Shown piece by piece: positions 1-11,352 of a DNA stretch of 64,000 nt. Below the pieces are notes generated by a model. It was given only the letters and a program-made list of their open reading frames with translations, had not been told where the DNA came from and did not search any database. Position numbers and translations under genes: made by a program. The stretch comes from Auxenochlorella pyrenoidosa (Eukaryota > Chlorophyta > Trebouxiophyceae > Chlorellales > Chlorellaceae). The stretch is taken from the NCBI GenBank assembly GCA_001430745.1, contig KQ482057.1:325884-389883 (forward strand), read 5' to 3'. How positions within the stretch are numbered: the first letter of the stretch is position 1; every line of letters begins with the position of its first letter.

Positions 1-3000
1 GCAGGGGCAGCATAAAGAGGGAGCACGCAAGCGCAAGGCAGAAAGCGCCCATGGGCTCGTTGAACCTGTGTGCCGAGGTGAGGTTTGGCGCCGTTACACG
101 ACGGCTTCAGGTCAGCCACCGGCTTTTTGCTGGCGTTCTCAGCCCGTTGAACCACGAATGCAACAGCATGGAATCGACACAGCCCTGGCAAGCATCCCTG
201 CAGCGCGCCCCAATTCGGGCCTGGGCCCTGGTGAAGCCCTGTCCGAAGACGTCCGGAGGCAAGAGGCCAAGCAGCAGCTGGCCATCGCCGCGCAGCAGCT
301 GTTGCAAGACCCAGAGAGGCAGCTGCCCCAGCTCAAGGCGCTGCTGGAGCTGCTGCGCGACAAGGACGGTCAGGTGCCGGCCTTAGCTAGTGCTGTGCTT
401 GCGGCTAGCCGCTCACCTTGACTTCTGTCGGTGCCCAGCCGTGCAGGAACTGCTGAATCAGCCTGGTGTGTAGCCTGCTTGCGTACTTGACGCGACGCAC
501 TTCATCATTCACGCAGGTCTGCCGGCTAGCAATGCTGACACTGCTCGCCGTGTTCAAGGACCTGCTCCCAGCATATCGCATTCGACCTGTCGTCGATGAA
601 GAAGAAGCCGGCAAGGCAAGGAATCGCTTGAGGCCAAAAATTGAGCGTGATCTTTTTCTTTGCTATCGACTCTTTTCTGACACTTGTGCTCAGTTTGCAA
701 ACTTGCATTGTTTTGTGCAGCTCTCCAAAGACGTGCGTGCGCTCAAGGTGTACGAAAAGGCGCTCCTGGACGGCTATCACACCTATCTTCAAGCATTGCA
801 GCAGGTGAGCATGCGGTGCCTTTGTTCTATGGATCTTGCATATAATCACACCTCTCGGTGCAGCGTGTATCAATACACTCGCATGACGTTGTGCTGTTTA
901 CAATGCACGAAGCCACAAGACGCTCTTCCCACTACAGACACTCAAGCGCAGCAGCTCTGGGCAGGCACCACTGCAGCACGGCCGCGTTGCCATCAAATGC
1001 ATGGCTGGCCTGCTTCTGGCTGCTCCACACTTCAACTACAGATCAGGTAACAGCAAGGAGCAGGGCCATCCCTGGTTTGGCCTGGTGTTTGCATGTGAGG
1101 CTCCATTGTTGAGCTCGTGCCTGCTGAGCATCCTTTGTCACTCCTGCGCAGACTTGCTGCAAGCGTTGGTGACCTGCCTTCCTCACAAGGATTCGCAAGT
1201 CAGGTGAGGAGAGAGCTGCTCAACAGTAGATGTCATGTTGCCGGTGCTGTTGGCATGGGGGGAAATTGCTAAGATGCTAAGTTTGTTCCCACCCATCGCC
1301 TGTTTTTTTGTCACAGGAATGCTGCACAAGATGGCCTCGGCGCGCTGCTCTCCGGCAGCTCTGGAGATGGGGAAGTGGCTACCGAAGCAGTTCAGGCACG
1401 TTATGTTTGTTGTGCCAGGGTCCAAAGGTGACCTTGACGTCGTTTGGCCAGGTTGCCTTGTGCATGCACCACGTATTTAGTTGCACGGCATCTCACTGTG
1501 GCACGGTGGCTGCCAATGTGCAGCTGATTGCTGACCTTGTGCGACGCCTGGATTGCGTCGCCCATCCGGCCTCGCTGGACTGCCTGCTAAACCTACGCTT
1601 CCCAGACATTGTGGTACCCGTCTCTTCCTCGGGTATGGCACATTACCAAGCAAAGAAGGGCACGCCAGTGGTATCTTCTTTGCCATGGCACAGTAGCACT
1701 TGCCCACCAAACCCAAGGTGTTGCTTGGTGCCAGCTCCCACCAGTTCAAAAGCTTGTGTGCTGCAGATGCCGGCAGTTCGAAGAAGAAGCTGAAGAAGGC
1801 GCGGGATGGCGTGGATCGCAGCTTTTTGGAGGCCCAGGCACGGTTGGGAAAAGCTGCCAAAGTGCAGCAACAGGGCTTCTTGATGCCACGGAACGCTTTG
1901 CAGAATCTGGATTTGGATGGGGCTAAGGCGGCCCATCCATGCATACAATTACCCGCAGGCAGCTGTTGCCATGGCTGACCGGCGTGCTAACCAGACTGCA
2001 ACAGTGGAGGCCCTGTTCGAGCTGCTCTTCAGGCAAGTGGAAAACTTGCAGTGCAAGTTTTCCATTGGAAATGTCGAGGTCAAGGGCGCAAGCGCCCGTG
2101 GAGATGTGGTAGCAAGCAGACGCCTTGAAGTCTCACTAGGCCGATGGGCAAGCCTGTTCTGTCATGCAGGGTTTTGAAGACCTGCACTGCATCAACCTTG
2201 ATGCAACAGCAAGAAGGTGCCGGGCGTGCTGCTTGGTGTTGTTTCACTCAAAAAGCGCCTGCATTGTCTGTTTTTTTGCTGTGCTTTGAGCCTGCTGCCA
2301 ATCGCTTGCTGTGCGGTGCACTTTCCTAGCTTCATCCTAGCCCTTTGTGCAGGCTCGCCGCTATCCAGGGCTCAATTCCTGAAGAAGTTTCCCCTTCTCT
2401 TCCCAGCACTGCGCCTGCTGAGCAAGAATGTGCATCTGCTTGGGTGAGTGCAGCCCAGAGGAATGGCATGTGCAGGTCTGACACTGTGAACACTTGTACA
2501 TTGTGCTCAGAGGCAGCTTTTGTTTTGTGCTGTGCAGCATGGAGTACATCCAGGGCATCATGGGGGAGCTGCGGCGGCTACTAAGCACCAGTGCCTTGCC
2601 GCCCGAGGAGCGCTTGCGTGTGCTGTTGACGGCCGCAGAGCTGGTGCAGGCCGAGGTGGGAAGCGACTGGCAGCGCGGGCTATTTGCAGCCATGCCCGTG
2701 TCTGTTCATGCCACTGCCAATTCATCACCATTTTTTTAATGGTCTGCCAAAGCTGTTTGCAGGGCGAGATGCTCTCTGCGGAGCACGCAAACTTCTTCTC
2801 AGAAACATATGCTGCCCTTGTGCACACCATGCTTGTGCCACTGCTGGAGCATGGCTTTAGGGTGCCTTCCAACATAGGATATCCCTCCAAGGGGGAGGAG
2901 GACACCATTTTGACGGCTATGATTGCCTCGCTCAATGCAAGCATGAAAGCTGGCGAGCAGGTGAGTACTTTCGAGCATCGAATCGCGCACAACAGAGGTT

Positions 3001-3959
3001 TTTTTGGCCTGTATCTCCTCTTGGTTCACAAAGATTTGTCAGCCTCATTGGTTCCGTGTGGCCCCCTGCAGGTGTGTTTCCTGGTCCCCAGCGTTGTGCA
3101 GGCCCTTGTTCTGGAAGCCAAGGCACTAGATACTCCACGGCAGGTGGGATGTGGCCTGCCCCTGCCCTTCCACTGTGCGACCCTTGATATGCGGGTTGCA
3201 CCACAGCCGAATCCACAGCTTGAAATAGTGTTACCCATAAGCAGTGTTCTCCTTTCTTTGGCAGAACCTGTGTCAGCTGCACCACAAGGGATGGCAGCCC
3301 AATTAACAGTGGTTTTCCTTGGTCCCGCAGGCCGCGTTTGCCAAGCGTATGCTAGCAGTCGTTGGGGCAGCTGGGGACTCTGGCCTTGCAATGGGCCTGT
3401 TGTGCCTTCTGCAGCGCATGCTGAGGTGAGCAGCCTGGTGCAGTAGGACGTGGTACATATTTGCCATGCGCTCCCAAGCAGTCTCTCACCCCCTGGTTGA
3501 AGGGCTTGCACGGCATGCTGCTCTGCAGGCGCTCGCGTAGACTGCAGACCATGCTGCAGCATGAGGCTGGCGGAAGTGCCGCACAGCGATACATGCCTGA
3601 TGCAACCGACCCTGGGGAGGTGGGAACGGCAAGGGAAGGCCCACAGTTGCAAAGAGGAGGGCTCGGATTAGCAGTGTGCTGCAATGTACCGTGCTTGGCA
3701 CTCTATTGATCATGACCTGCTCCCTTCTTGGTATTGCCTGTTTCTTCTGCAGGCTCGCGCCCTAACTGCGCCCCTCTGGGAGCTCAGCCTGCTGGCAAGG
3801 CACTACCACCCACATGTTGCGGCAGCTAGCAAGCACCTTGCAGCAGGCGGTCCAAGCAGCCTGCTGCCGGCTTATGGTGCTGTTGCAGGTTTCTCTGCAT
3901 CGTACTCAACATGCACTGGAGGATTTCGGCCCGATGTGGGGAGAAGGCAGAATGCATAG
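1..3959 (+). CDS. NOC3: Nucleolar complex protein 3 (NOC3/FAD24), 5' end outside window
   Basis: NOC3 acts with NOC2 in nucleolar and nucleoplasmic maturation and export of pre-60S ribosomes, and in yeast it also helps load replication origins. The first coding stretch (2-77) is basic and contains RKRKAE. Exons ending at 373 and starting at 517 join to give the family signature LAMLTLLAVFKDLLPAYRIR. Later exons give KVYEKALLDGYHTYLQ (721-804), GLLLAAPHFNYRS (to 1046), LLFR joined to VLKTC (2032/2170), and FLKKFPLLFPALRLL. Near the end PLWELSLLARHYHPHV is the C-terminal CBF/Mak21-type region. At least three introns use GC donors (616-720, 1396-1523, 2033-2169), and the first is stop-free and in frame. 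The N-terminus lies left of the window. The last exon (to 3959) is the least certain part. Family identity comes from recalled conserved segments, not from a search. Confidence 0.88.
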
Positions 3960-4020
3960 CAAGTTTTGAGTTCATGTACGCAACTGCGCCACTGCCAGGT
4001 GTTAACACCCAACTTGTGCA

Positions 4021-4128
4021 TGACGAAGCAGCAGCTTCTTTGGACACTCCTTGCCAAGTGTGCAATGCGCAACCTGACGAAGCAGCAGATTCTTAAAGCA
4101 CTCCTTTCCAAGTGTGCAATGCGCAACC
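4021..4128. repeat. 54-bp tandem duplication, two copies, downstream of NOC3
   Basis: Copy 1 is 4021-4074 and copy 2 is 4075-4128, each beginning TGACGAAGCAGCAG and ending AAGTGTGCAATGCGCAACC. The copies differ at several central positions. The unit length is a multiple of three and one plus frame reads through both units as an 18-residue repeat. It lies between the convergent NOC3 and DXS stop codons, so it is probably 3' UTR or intergenic. The rest of 3960-4288 holds nothing I can assign. Confidence 0.85.
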
Positions 4129-4288
4129 AACCTCCCACATGCCCGACAAATTCAGTCACTGTCACTGCCTGGCACACTGATCCAGCCACGTGTACGTGGT
4201 TACCAGATGTAGTTGTCTGAGAATCAGAGCAGGAGAGCTCAGTCCAGTCTACATGGCGTTCCTGTCTTGTCTCCATCTCATTGCTGAT

Positions 4289-7200
4289 CTAGTGGGCAAG
4301 AGATTTCTTCCTGCCCAGCACTGCAAGTGCGGTTGCAGCGATGTGCGAGGCGTCCACACCCGCTTCCGCCAGCTGCTCCGCCTGCACGCACCGAAAGCAT
4401 TCAGTTGTGACTCGGCCAAGGAGGCACTGCCTAACCAGGTGCTGGGATTGGGAGAACCTGGAAAAGCAACGGGTAGGAGGCAGGCTGAAAATTGGGGAGC
4501 ATGTGACAGCAGATATAAGTACCTGTGTCCCGTGCTCAATGTATCGATCGGGCAAAGTCATGGGCCGGAACTTAAGGTTGCCATCCATGAGACCATCCAG
4601 GCACAGGAACTGCGAGGAGGGAAAAGAGGCAGCGGGGAGGTTGTCTATGGGGAACTCATACTTGGAGGGCTTCATGCTTGCTGCTGAAGCAGTTCAGCCT
4701 CGTGCTGACAGCCGCATGAAAGTAGTGCGCCATTGGGTGCCCACCTGCATGACATGAGAGGCAAAGCCGCCTATCGAGCCCTCCTCCACTGTGATCATCA
4801 CGGGGTGCTCCTTGGCCAGCTTGCGCAGCATGTCTGTGTCCAGCGGCTTGCAGAATCGAGCGTCCACCACGGTGGCAGACACCCCCGACTGCGAGGAGAG
4901 GTGAAACGAGCCTGCTTTGTGCATGTGCTGGCAGCGAGGTATGTGCTGCATGACATGCCAGCATACATGCTCTTTGGTTCCCATGCAGTACAGATGTGCA
5001 AGCACTGCCCCCTGAACGCACCAGCTCAAGCAGCTCAGCAGCAGCTAGGCAGTCGTTGACCGGGTTGCCATAGCCAACCAGCGCAACGTCAGCGCCGCCT
5101 CGCCGCAGCCGCATCTTGCCAATCTGTTGCAGCGCAGCAGAGTGCCAAGGACAAGCAAACGGGTGAAACAGAGGGGCGGGCGCCACTGACATTCACATGC
5201 ATAGGTTTCAAACTCGCAGGCATGGCCCCATGAGCTCACCGGCAGAGGGGTTCCCTTGAGGTCTGGCGCAATGCCTTCGCTAGCCAGGTCCAACCCAACG
5301 CCAGTGCCGCGGGGGAACCGGAAGCACGATGGCCTGCACGGCAGAGTTCTCAGTGACGAGTGGAGCCAAGCTTGCAGGGTGCAACTGCACATCGCTACAT
5401 ATTGGCATGCCACTCACCGGTCGTCGATGGCTGCGCAGGTGGCCACCATGTTGATCAGCTCCGCTTCATTCGAGGGTGCCATGCACACAATGTTGGGCAG
5501 GCATGCCATGTATGCCACATCAAAGGCGCCGCAATGCGTGGCACCGTCGGCGCCCACCAAGCCGGCACGGTCCATTGCAAAACGCACTGCAGAACGGGGA
5601 AAGTAACGCAAGGGGATGGATTGGCACAATCTATACAATTTCTATATTGTTTACAACAACTACAACTGGCGGGCACAGTACATGTTCCCGTTGCCACACA
5701 TACATCTTTGCGTGCAAGACAAGCTGCCGCCTGAGACGAGCACCTCTTGCCAGGAGGATGAAGCTGCAGCCGCACCTGGCAGGTTCTGCAGGGACACATC
5801 GTGCACCACCTGGTCGTATCCGCGCTGCAAGAACGATGAGTAGATGGCCACAAACGGCGCCAGGCCCTCGCATGCCAGGCCGGCAGCAAAGGTTACGGCG
5901 TGCTGCTCGGCAATGCCCACGTCATACACGCGCTCGGGAAACACCTGCATTGTGCAGGAAAAGAAGGCGCCTTCAAGTGGCGGGTCGACCCCGACATGCA
6001 TGAATGAGTACTGAGAAGCGCAGTCACCTGACTAACACAAGGCAGTTCTCTGCCCCAACATGAGATGCCAATACTTCACTTACCTTCTCGAATCGGTTCA
6101 TGCCAGTGCCACCGCCCATTGCTGCATGGATGCCCACGATGCGCGCATCCTTCTTGGCCTCCGCCACCAGGGCATCCGCAAAATAATTGGTGTATGACTG
6201 GGCCTGCAGGCAATGGGCCGTACACCATGAGATTGCCATGAACGTGCCATCGGCTTGCCTACGCGCCCTAACTGAGACGGCTGAGGAGCAGCTTTAAGCC
6301 AACTTCCACTGACTTGGACAAGAGAGGTGAAAGCCGCCAGGAGGAGCGTTCAAGGGTTCCTTGAATTTGCCTGTGATGCCTTTGCCTCACCTGCGACTTG
6401 GCCTTGATCTGCTTGCCAGTCACAGTGTCGTACTGAACGACGCCGTGCATCTTGTCCGAAGCACTCTCTGCTGGGAGGTAGCCACGGCCCTTCTCGGTCA
6501 CAACATGCAGCAGCACCGGGCCAACAGTATCAGTGGCCTTGATCTCTGCAGATAGAAAGGCGAGAAGGGAACACGCAGCAGATGGCGCACACATCAGCCC
6601 AGCGCTGCTCTGCACCTCCCCTTTGTGTGTGCAAGCAGTCTGACGCTGCATGCACGCGCACAGCAAATGCACGGTGACACACCAAGCTCGTGCACGCCGC
6701 TGGCACAGCCAGCTTGCCTGTCAGCACGTCGATGAGGTCCTGCAGGTTGTGCCCGTCCACAGGACCGATGTAGTAGAAGCCCAGTTCCTCAAAAAGGGTG
6801 CTGCCTGTGCCGCTGATCATGCCGCGTGCATACTCGTCAATCTTGGCTGTGGCATTCTGAATCACGCCCGGCAGCTGCTTGGTCACGCCCTTGGCAATCT
6901 CACGCAGCTCGCGAAGCTGCTTGTTGGCCTGCACTTGGAGCAAGAAAAGTGCTGCACTTGCATCGCTTGGCATTGTGAAAAAGCCACGGCTTGGCCCAGC
7001 AGAAAGGGCAAATAGTGGTTGCGATCAAGCAGCTGACAGCATAAACCACACTCACTGGCTGGCATCAGGTTTGCTCACCTGGAGGCGGGCCAGAGCAGAA
7101 GACAGAGCACCCACGGGCTCCTGGTTCTTGCCGTTGTACTGGGTGGGCAGCGATACCTGCATTGACAACGGCAGGAAGGAGGGTGGGCCCTGCAGCTCCG

Positions 7201-8598
7201 TGCATGGTGCAGCTAGAGCCGAACAAGGCACCGCCTTCTATGGTGGGCAGCATGCGCTCTCCACCTGCTGGTTGTCGTTCAGGATGACCAGCATGTTGGT
7301 GTCCAGAAAGCCGGCATGGTTCATGGCCTCGTAGGCCATGCCGCCTGTGATTGCGCCGTCGCCAATGACCTGCGCGACCACGAGGGGTGGCCTTTGACCT
7401 GGCCCTGCAGCTGCTTGCCAAGCTGGGATTCAGGGAGGCAGACTAGAAGGCCAGCACCTAGAAGAACACCAAGAAGGACAACCATGTTGGGTGCGCTGCA
7501 TGCTGTTCCAAACCCACGCACCGCCACCACGTTGTTCTTGCGTCCCTTCACGTCGCGGCCCACAGCCATGCCGAGGGCAGCGGAGATGGAGGTGGAGCTG
7601 TGACCAGCACCAAAAGGGTCGTATGGCGACTCAGCGCGCTTGGTGAAGCCTGCACGCAGAGAGGGCAAGAACAACTTGAGCCCCAGCAGCAGGGTGGTCG
7701 GGTCGAGAGGCCAGGTGCATGGTGCAGTGGGTTGTATGGCTGCCGTGGCACCCACCTGAGAGGCCGCCCTGCTGCCGGATGGTGTGCATGCGGCTGCGCC
7801 GCCCAGTGAGCATCTTGTGGATGTATGCCTGGTGGCCCACGTCCCAGATGATTTTGTCCTCGGGCGTGTTGAACACATAATGCAGCGCCAGCGTCAGCTC
7901 CACGACGCCGAGGCTCGAGCCCAGGTGTCCACCCGTCTTGGCCACAGTGTGGATCAGGTCTGCACCGCAGCATCGGAGCAGGGGTGCAAGCCTTGATGCA
8001 TAGCAGGTGGTATTCCACAACGAGCCGGCCCAAGGAAGGCAACACGCGGGGCCAACACTTTGCGCCAAGTCGCGGCCTTCTCCGTACTCTGCACGCACCT
8101 GCGCGAAGCTCTTTGGTCAATTTCTTGAGGTCATTGATGCCCAGATTCTTCAGGTGAACCGGGAAGTTGACGGTGTCGAGCAACGGCGTGGGGGGCCCAG
8201 TTGCCTGCACCGCAGGCAGCAGCAGATGGGGCGCTAGAACAGCGGCTGGATGGCGCGCAGGGCGCAGCAGGCTGCAGAAGAGCACATTGCCCCGGACGCG
8301 GCACGATTTCACCCACCTCCCACTCCTGCAGCTCATCCACGCTCAGCGTGTCCCATGCGCTGTTGTTGTCAGCTGCGGCTGCAGCCACGGCGCCTGCACG
8401 CCGCGGCACGGCAGCGCGTCGGCGGCGGTGGCGCTGGGTGCCGCTCCACAGTGCCGCTCCCTGGCCCGCCCATTGCGTACAGCCCAGGGCGACAGCAGGC
8501 ATCATCGTTCCTCCTTGCTGCACTCGGGGGAGCAGTGGGAGCGGCGTGGTGGGGGACCTCGCCGGTTTTCGCGCTGCCGATGAGCTCTGCCGGCGCAT
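4289..8598 (-). CDS. DXS: 1-deoxy-D-xylulose-5-phosphate synthase, plastid
   Basis: DXS condenses pyruvate and glyceraldehyde 3-phosphate, with thiamine diphosphate, into DXP, the entry step of the plastid MEP pathway. Nearly the whole protein can be followed through about a dozen exons: an Arg/Ala-rich leader; [16 protein letters not shown] and DVGHQAY (8100-7800); [20 protein letters not shown]; the ThDP-binding [18 protein letters not shown] region; [26 protein letters not shown] with the catalytic Glu; [26 protein letters not shown]; and [12 protein letters not shown]. The C-terminus is [15 protein letters not shown] joined to [14 protein letters not shown], with the stop at 4291-4289. 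Two starts are possible in the first exon, 8598 and 8505. The 8505 Met-Met start gives a typical short transit peptide. I see no broken frame or missing active-site residue. It is convergent with NOC3. Confidence 0.95.
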
Positions 8599-11352
8599 TG
8601 CATGCGGGAGGGAGGCTCACCAGCTGCCACGAAGTGCGGCGAGGGACGCAGCCCCGCTGAGTTGCCTGGGCGCACCCAACGCAAGCGGCCTCCACCTAGC
8701 GGGGGGCAGAGCTTTGGAGCCGTTCAGCACAGGGAGCCAACTGAGTGCCGGATGATGGAGGGATGGATGTCGGACAGCACGGCATAGCACGGCCCTGCTG
8801 CAGCGGAGCCTGCAGCGATGAGTCGTAGGGGAAGAGGCCCCAGATTATCGCGATCTCTGTGGTTGCGAAGGTGAAGGGGCTGCCGGCGGGGGTGTGTCGC
8901 TCAGCAGCGCCGGCACGCCGCCACCGGCGGCGCGCTCCGCTCCGGGCCTGCGCCAAAGGCGCAGTCCCCTCCCTCCACTGCGCGCCCTCGCGCGTGCCTG
9001 CGCTGCTCTGCTCCAGTGAATCATGCCTGGCAGGTGCGTCGTCATGCGTTGCACGGTTGGGCGAGGCGAGCGCGCGCTGTGTTCGGCTGGTCAGAATGGG
9101 ACCGGCGGCCGTGATGCATTCAAGTTGTTCGACCTAGTCAAGAACAATGTGGCCAAGGAGTGGGCAGCTGTAGACAGGGAGTCGTTGAGCGTGGGTGTAT
9201 GAAGCTAAGATGGGCGGCGTGGGGGCTTGGCGACGCGACGGCGCGCCGCGGCGGGCCTGTCCTTGCGCACCTGCAGTCATACAGGAGCATGGGTTTTGCA
9301 GGTTTCCAGGTGGTGTGTGCAGTCAGGGGATTAGATCTGGCGTTGGATACCGGGGGTGCCGCAGGGTGGGCAAGGCCCCCCTGGGAGGGTAAGGCGGCAT
9401 GAAGCCCTGCCCAAACTCTGATAGGATGAGTTCCCCTCGACTGCTCCTGCGTCCGGCTCTTGAGGGCTGTCCGAGAGGAACCATCAGACAGGCGCGGTGT
9501 GCAAGCCATGTGCTGTCAGACCCACCTGAGATCCATGTATCGAACAAAAGACCTCATAGTGGAGGACCAAACGCCCGCGCCGTCCTCAAACATCCCCGAG
9601 CATAGGGTGCACTCCGGCGGCAGGTCAAACTGCCATGGGCACATGTCGGGTGCCCCCGGCAACTGGAGCATCCGAGCCCACCATCGGGTTGGAGACAGAG
9701 TAGACGCCGACGTGGTGGTTGATGATGAAGCCAAGGACTGAGCCCTGCAGAGGTCATGATGGTGCGTTCCCAGGGACCAGCGGGTGGTTTGCGGGGGGAA
9801 CCAATCGAGCCGCTGAATGCCGGCAGGGTGGGTAAGAGAAGGGGCAGGTGCGCTGCTGGAGGGGCCACAGGTCCCCGCTTGGCCCCCCAAACGGGAGAGC
9901 GACGACCATTGGTGATGGCACAGTGGTCACGATGTGAAATGACCAGCACAGACCCTGGATGTACTTGCCTGCAGAGATGGTGACGCAGTGCTACAAAGCA
10001 CTGAATAGCTGGCATTGCATGCAACAGTGGGAAAGTGGACAGTCATCGGCTCCCGGACCTGCAACATGAATTGGGAGAGGGGCACATGTGGAAACAGCAG
10101 AACAGTAGTAGAGCTGCATACAGGAGTAAAGGTGCTAGGCACAAAGAGCAGCAATCTGGGCGGGGGTGGTGCGCCACCAACCTAGTCTACTCTAGTCTTA
10201 CAACTTGTCGCCCGAAGGCTTGCACTAGGCCCAAAGGCCACAGATTGTGTGAAAATGTGCGGCCCTAGAAGCGCCACCAGCAGGGTCTCGCTATCAGCAT
10301 GAACCTCCTGGCACGAGAAGCTGAACAGGGGCTGCTTTCTGCTCCCGTCCGTTCCAGGCACTGACGACAAATCTGGGATGGGAAAGCGAGAAGCTGAACA
10401 GGGGCTGCTTTCTGCTCCCGTCCCTTCCAGGCACTGACGACAAATCTGGGATGGGGAAGCGGTAAGGTGATGAGCACACTGCATGCAAGCTACTTCCCAG
10501 CAGTCAGAGGCTGGCGGTGCACAAAGGGACGACTGGGCTGAAAATCGGGCCGAAAACCCTAAGCTCCGTTTAAAAAATGCAACCTAAATCCCCACCCTAA
10601 AAGTAAAACAACCCAAGATCCCAACCCCCAAAAGTGGCAAGCTGGCATCTTGACTTGGTCGGCGCGGCATCACGTCTGTTGCTGCTCTTTGGGGCTCGGC
10701 ATGGTGCACACCCAACAACAGGTGGCCCACGCATAGACAGGACTGTAGCGGCATTTCCTTTTCTTGGCATGCAGTCCAAGCATCCCAAGCGCGCCAGGGC
10801 CGATTTTGCGTTGGCCTGCTGCAGTCTGGGGGCCCAGGTTTGGCAGAGACCCTAATGACTCTGTGCCGCCGCGCGCCGCCAAGCCTGCTGCGCGTCGCCC
10901 CCATGCCGGTGCCTTCTTCTCCGCCCTCCTGCTCCCCCGAGGCTTGGGCGCTGCAACAAGGAGTGGGGGGCTCAAGCACTGCCCGACACCCGAGAAACAA
11001 CAAGTGAACCCAAAGAGTGGCGTTCCCCTGCTGATAATACCCAGCTCCTTCCTGTCATTGACTCACAATACCATCGGGCGGCAACCGCCGTATTTTGCGA
11101 GCCAAGGGCAGACAGCCTTTCTGAAAGGTGGGGGTCGGGAGCTGCCCTACAGTCACCGCCCCCGCAGCCGAGCTTCCGTCAGGGAAGAGGAGGGGCTCGG
11201 GGGACGGAGGGAAGGGCCCCCGCGCACCCCTGCCCCGGGCCTGCGCTCCACCGTCACTGCTTCCCTGCCAGGAGGCGCCACGGCGCTGTGAAGTGGCACT
11301 TGCTTCCACCTTGCGCACACTTTTCATGCAGGTCTTTCTTTGACACAGGCCA
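8599..11352. other. Gene-poor interval between DXS and TAF6
   Basis: These 2.75 kb contain many short overlapping ORFs on both strands but nothing I can assign to a family. The left part should hold the DXS promoter and 5' UTR, and the right part the TAF6 promoter or an upstream exon. One minus-strand ORF (8956-8696) contains a hydrophobic stretch, AIIWGLFPYDSSLQAP, that looks more protein-like than its surroundings, but I do not recognise it. A 73-bp tandem duplication is listed separately. Confidence 0.6.
10314..10459. repeat. 73-bp tandem duplication, two copies
   Basis: The two units (10314-10386 and 10387-10459) both read CGAGAAGCTGAACAGGGG at the left and GACGACAAATCTGGGATGGG near the right. 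Only about two mismatches were seen (CCGTTCC versus CCCTTCC, and GGGAAAG versus GGGGAAG), so the duplication is recent. It lies in the gene-poor interval. Confidence 0.93.

Noticed and set aside
8696..8956. Minus-strand ORF with AIIWGLFPYDSS as a small plastid membrane protein
   Set aside because: Only one short hydrophobic stretch is suggestive, no family can be named, and it overlaps the expected DXS promoter. It is noted only in the interval description.
9500..10024. Minus-strand ORFs of 120-156 residues in the gene-poor interval as genes
   Set aside because: They overlap each other in different frames, have biased compositions, contain no recognisable motif and show no consistent splice structure.
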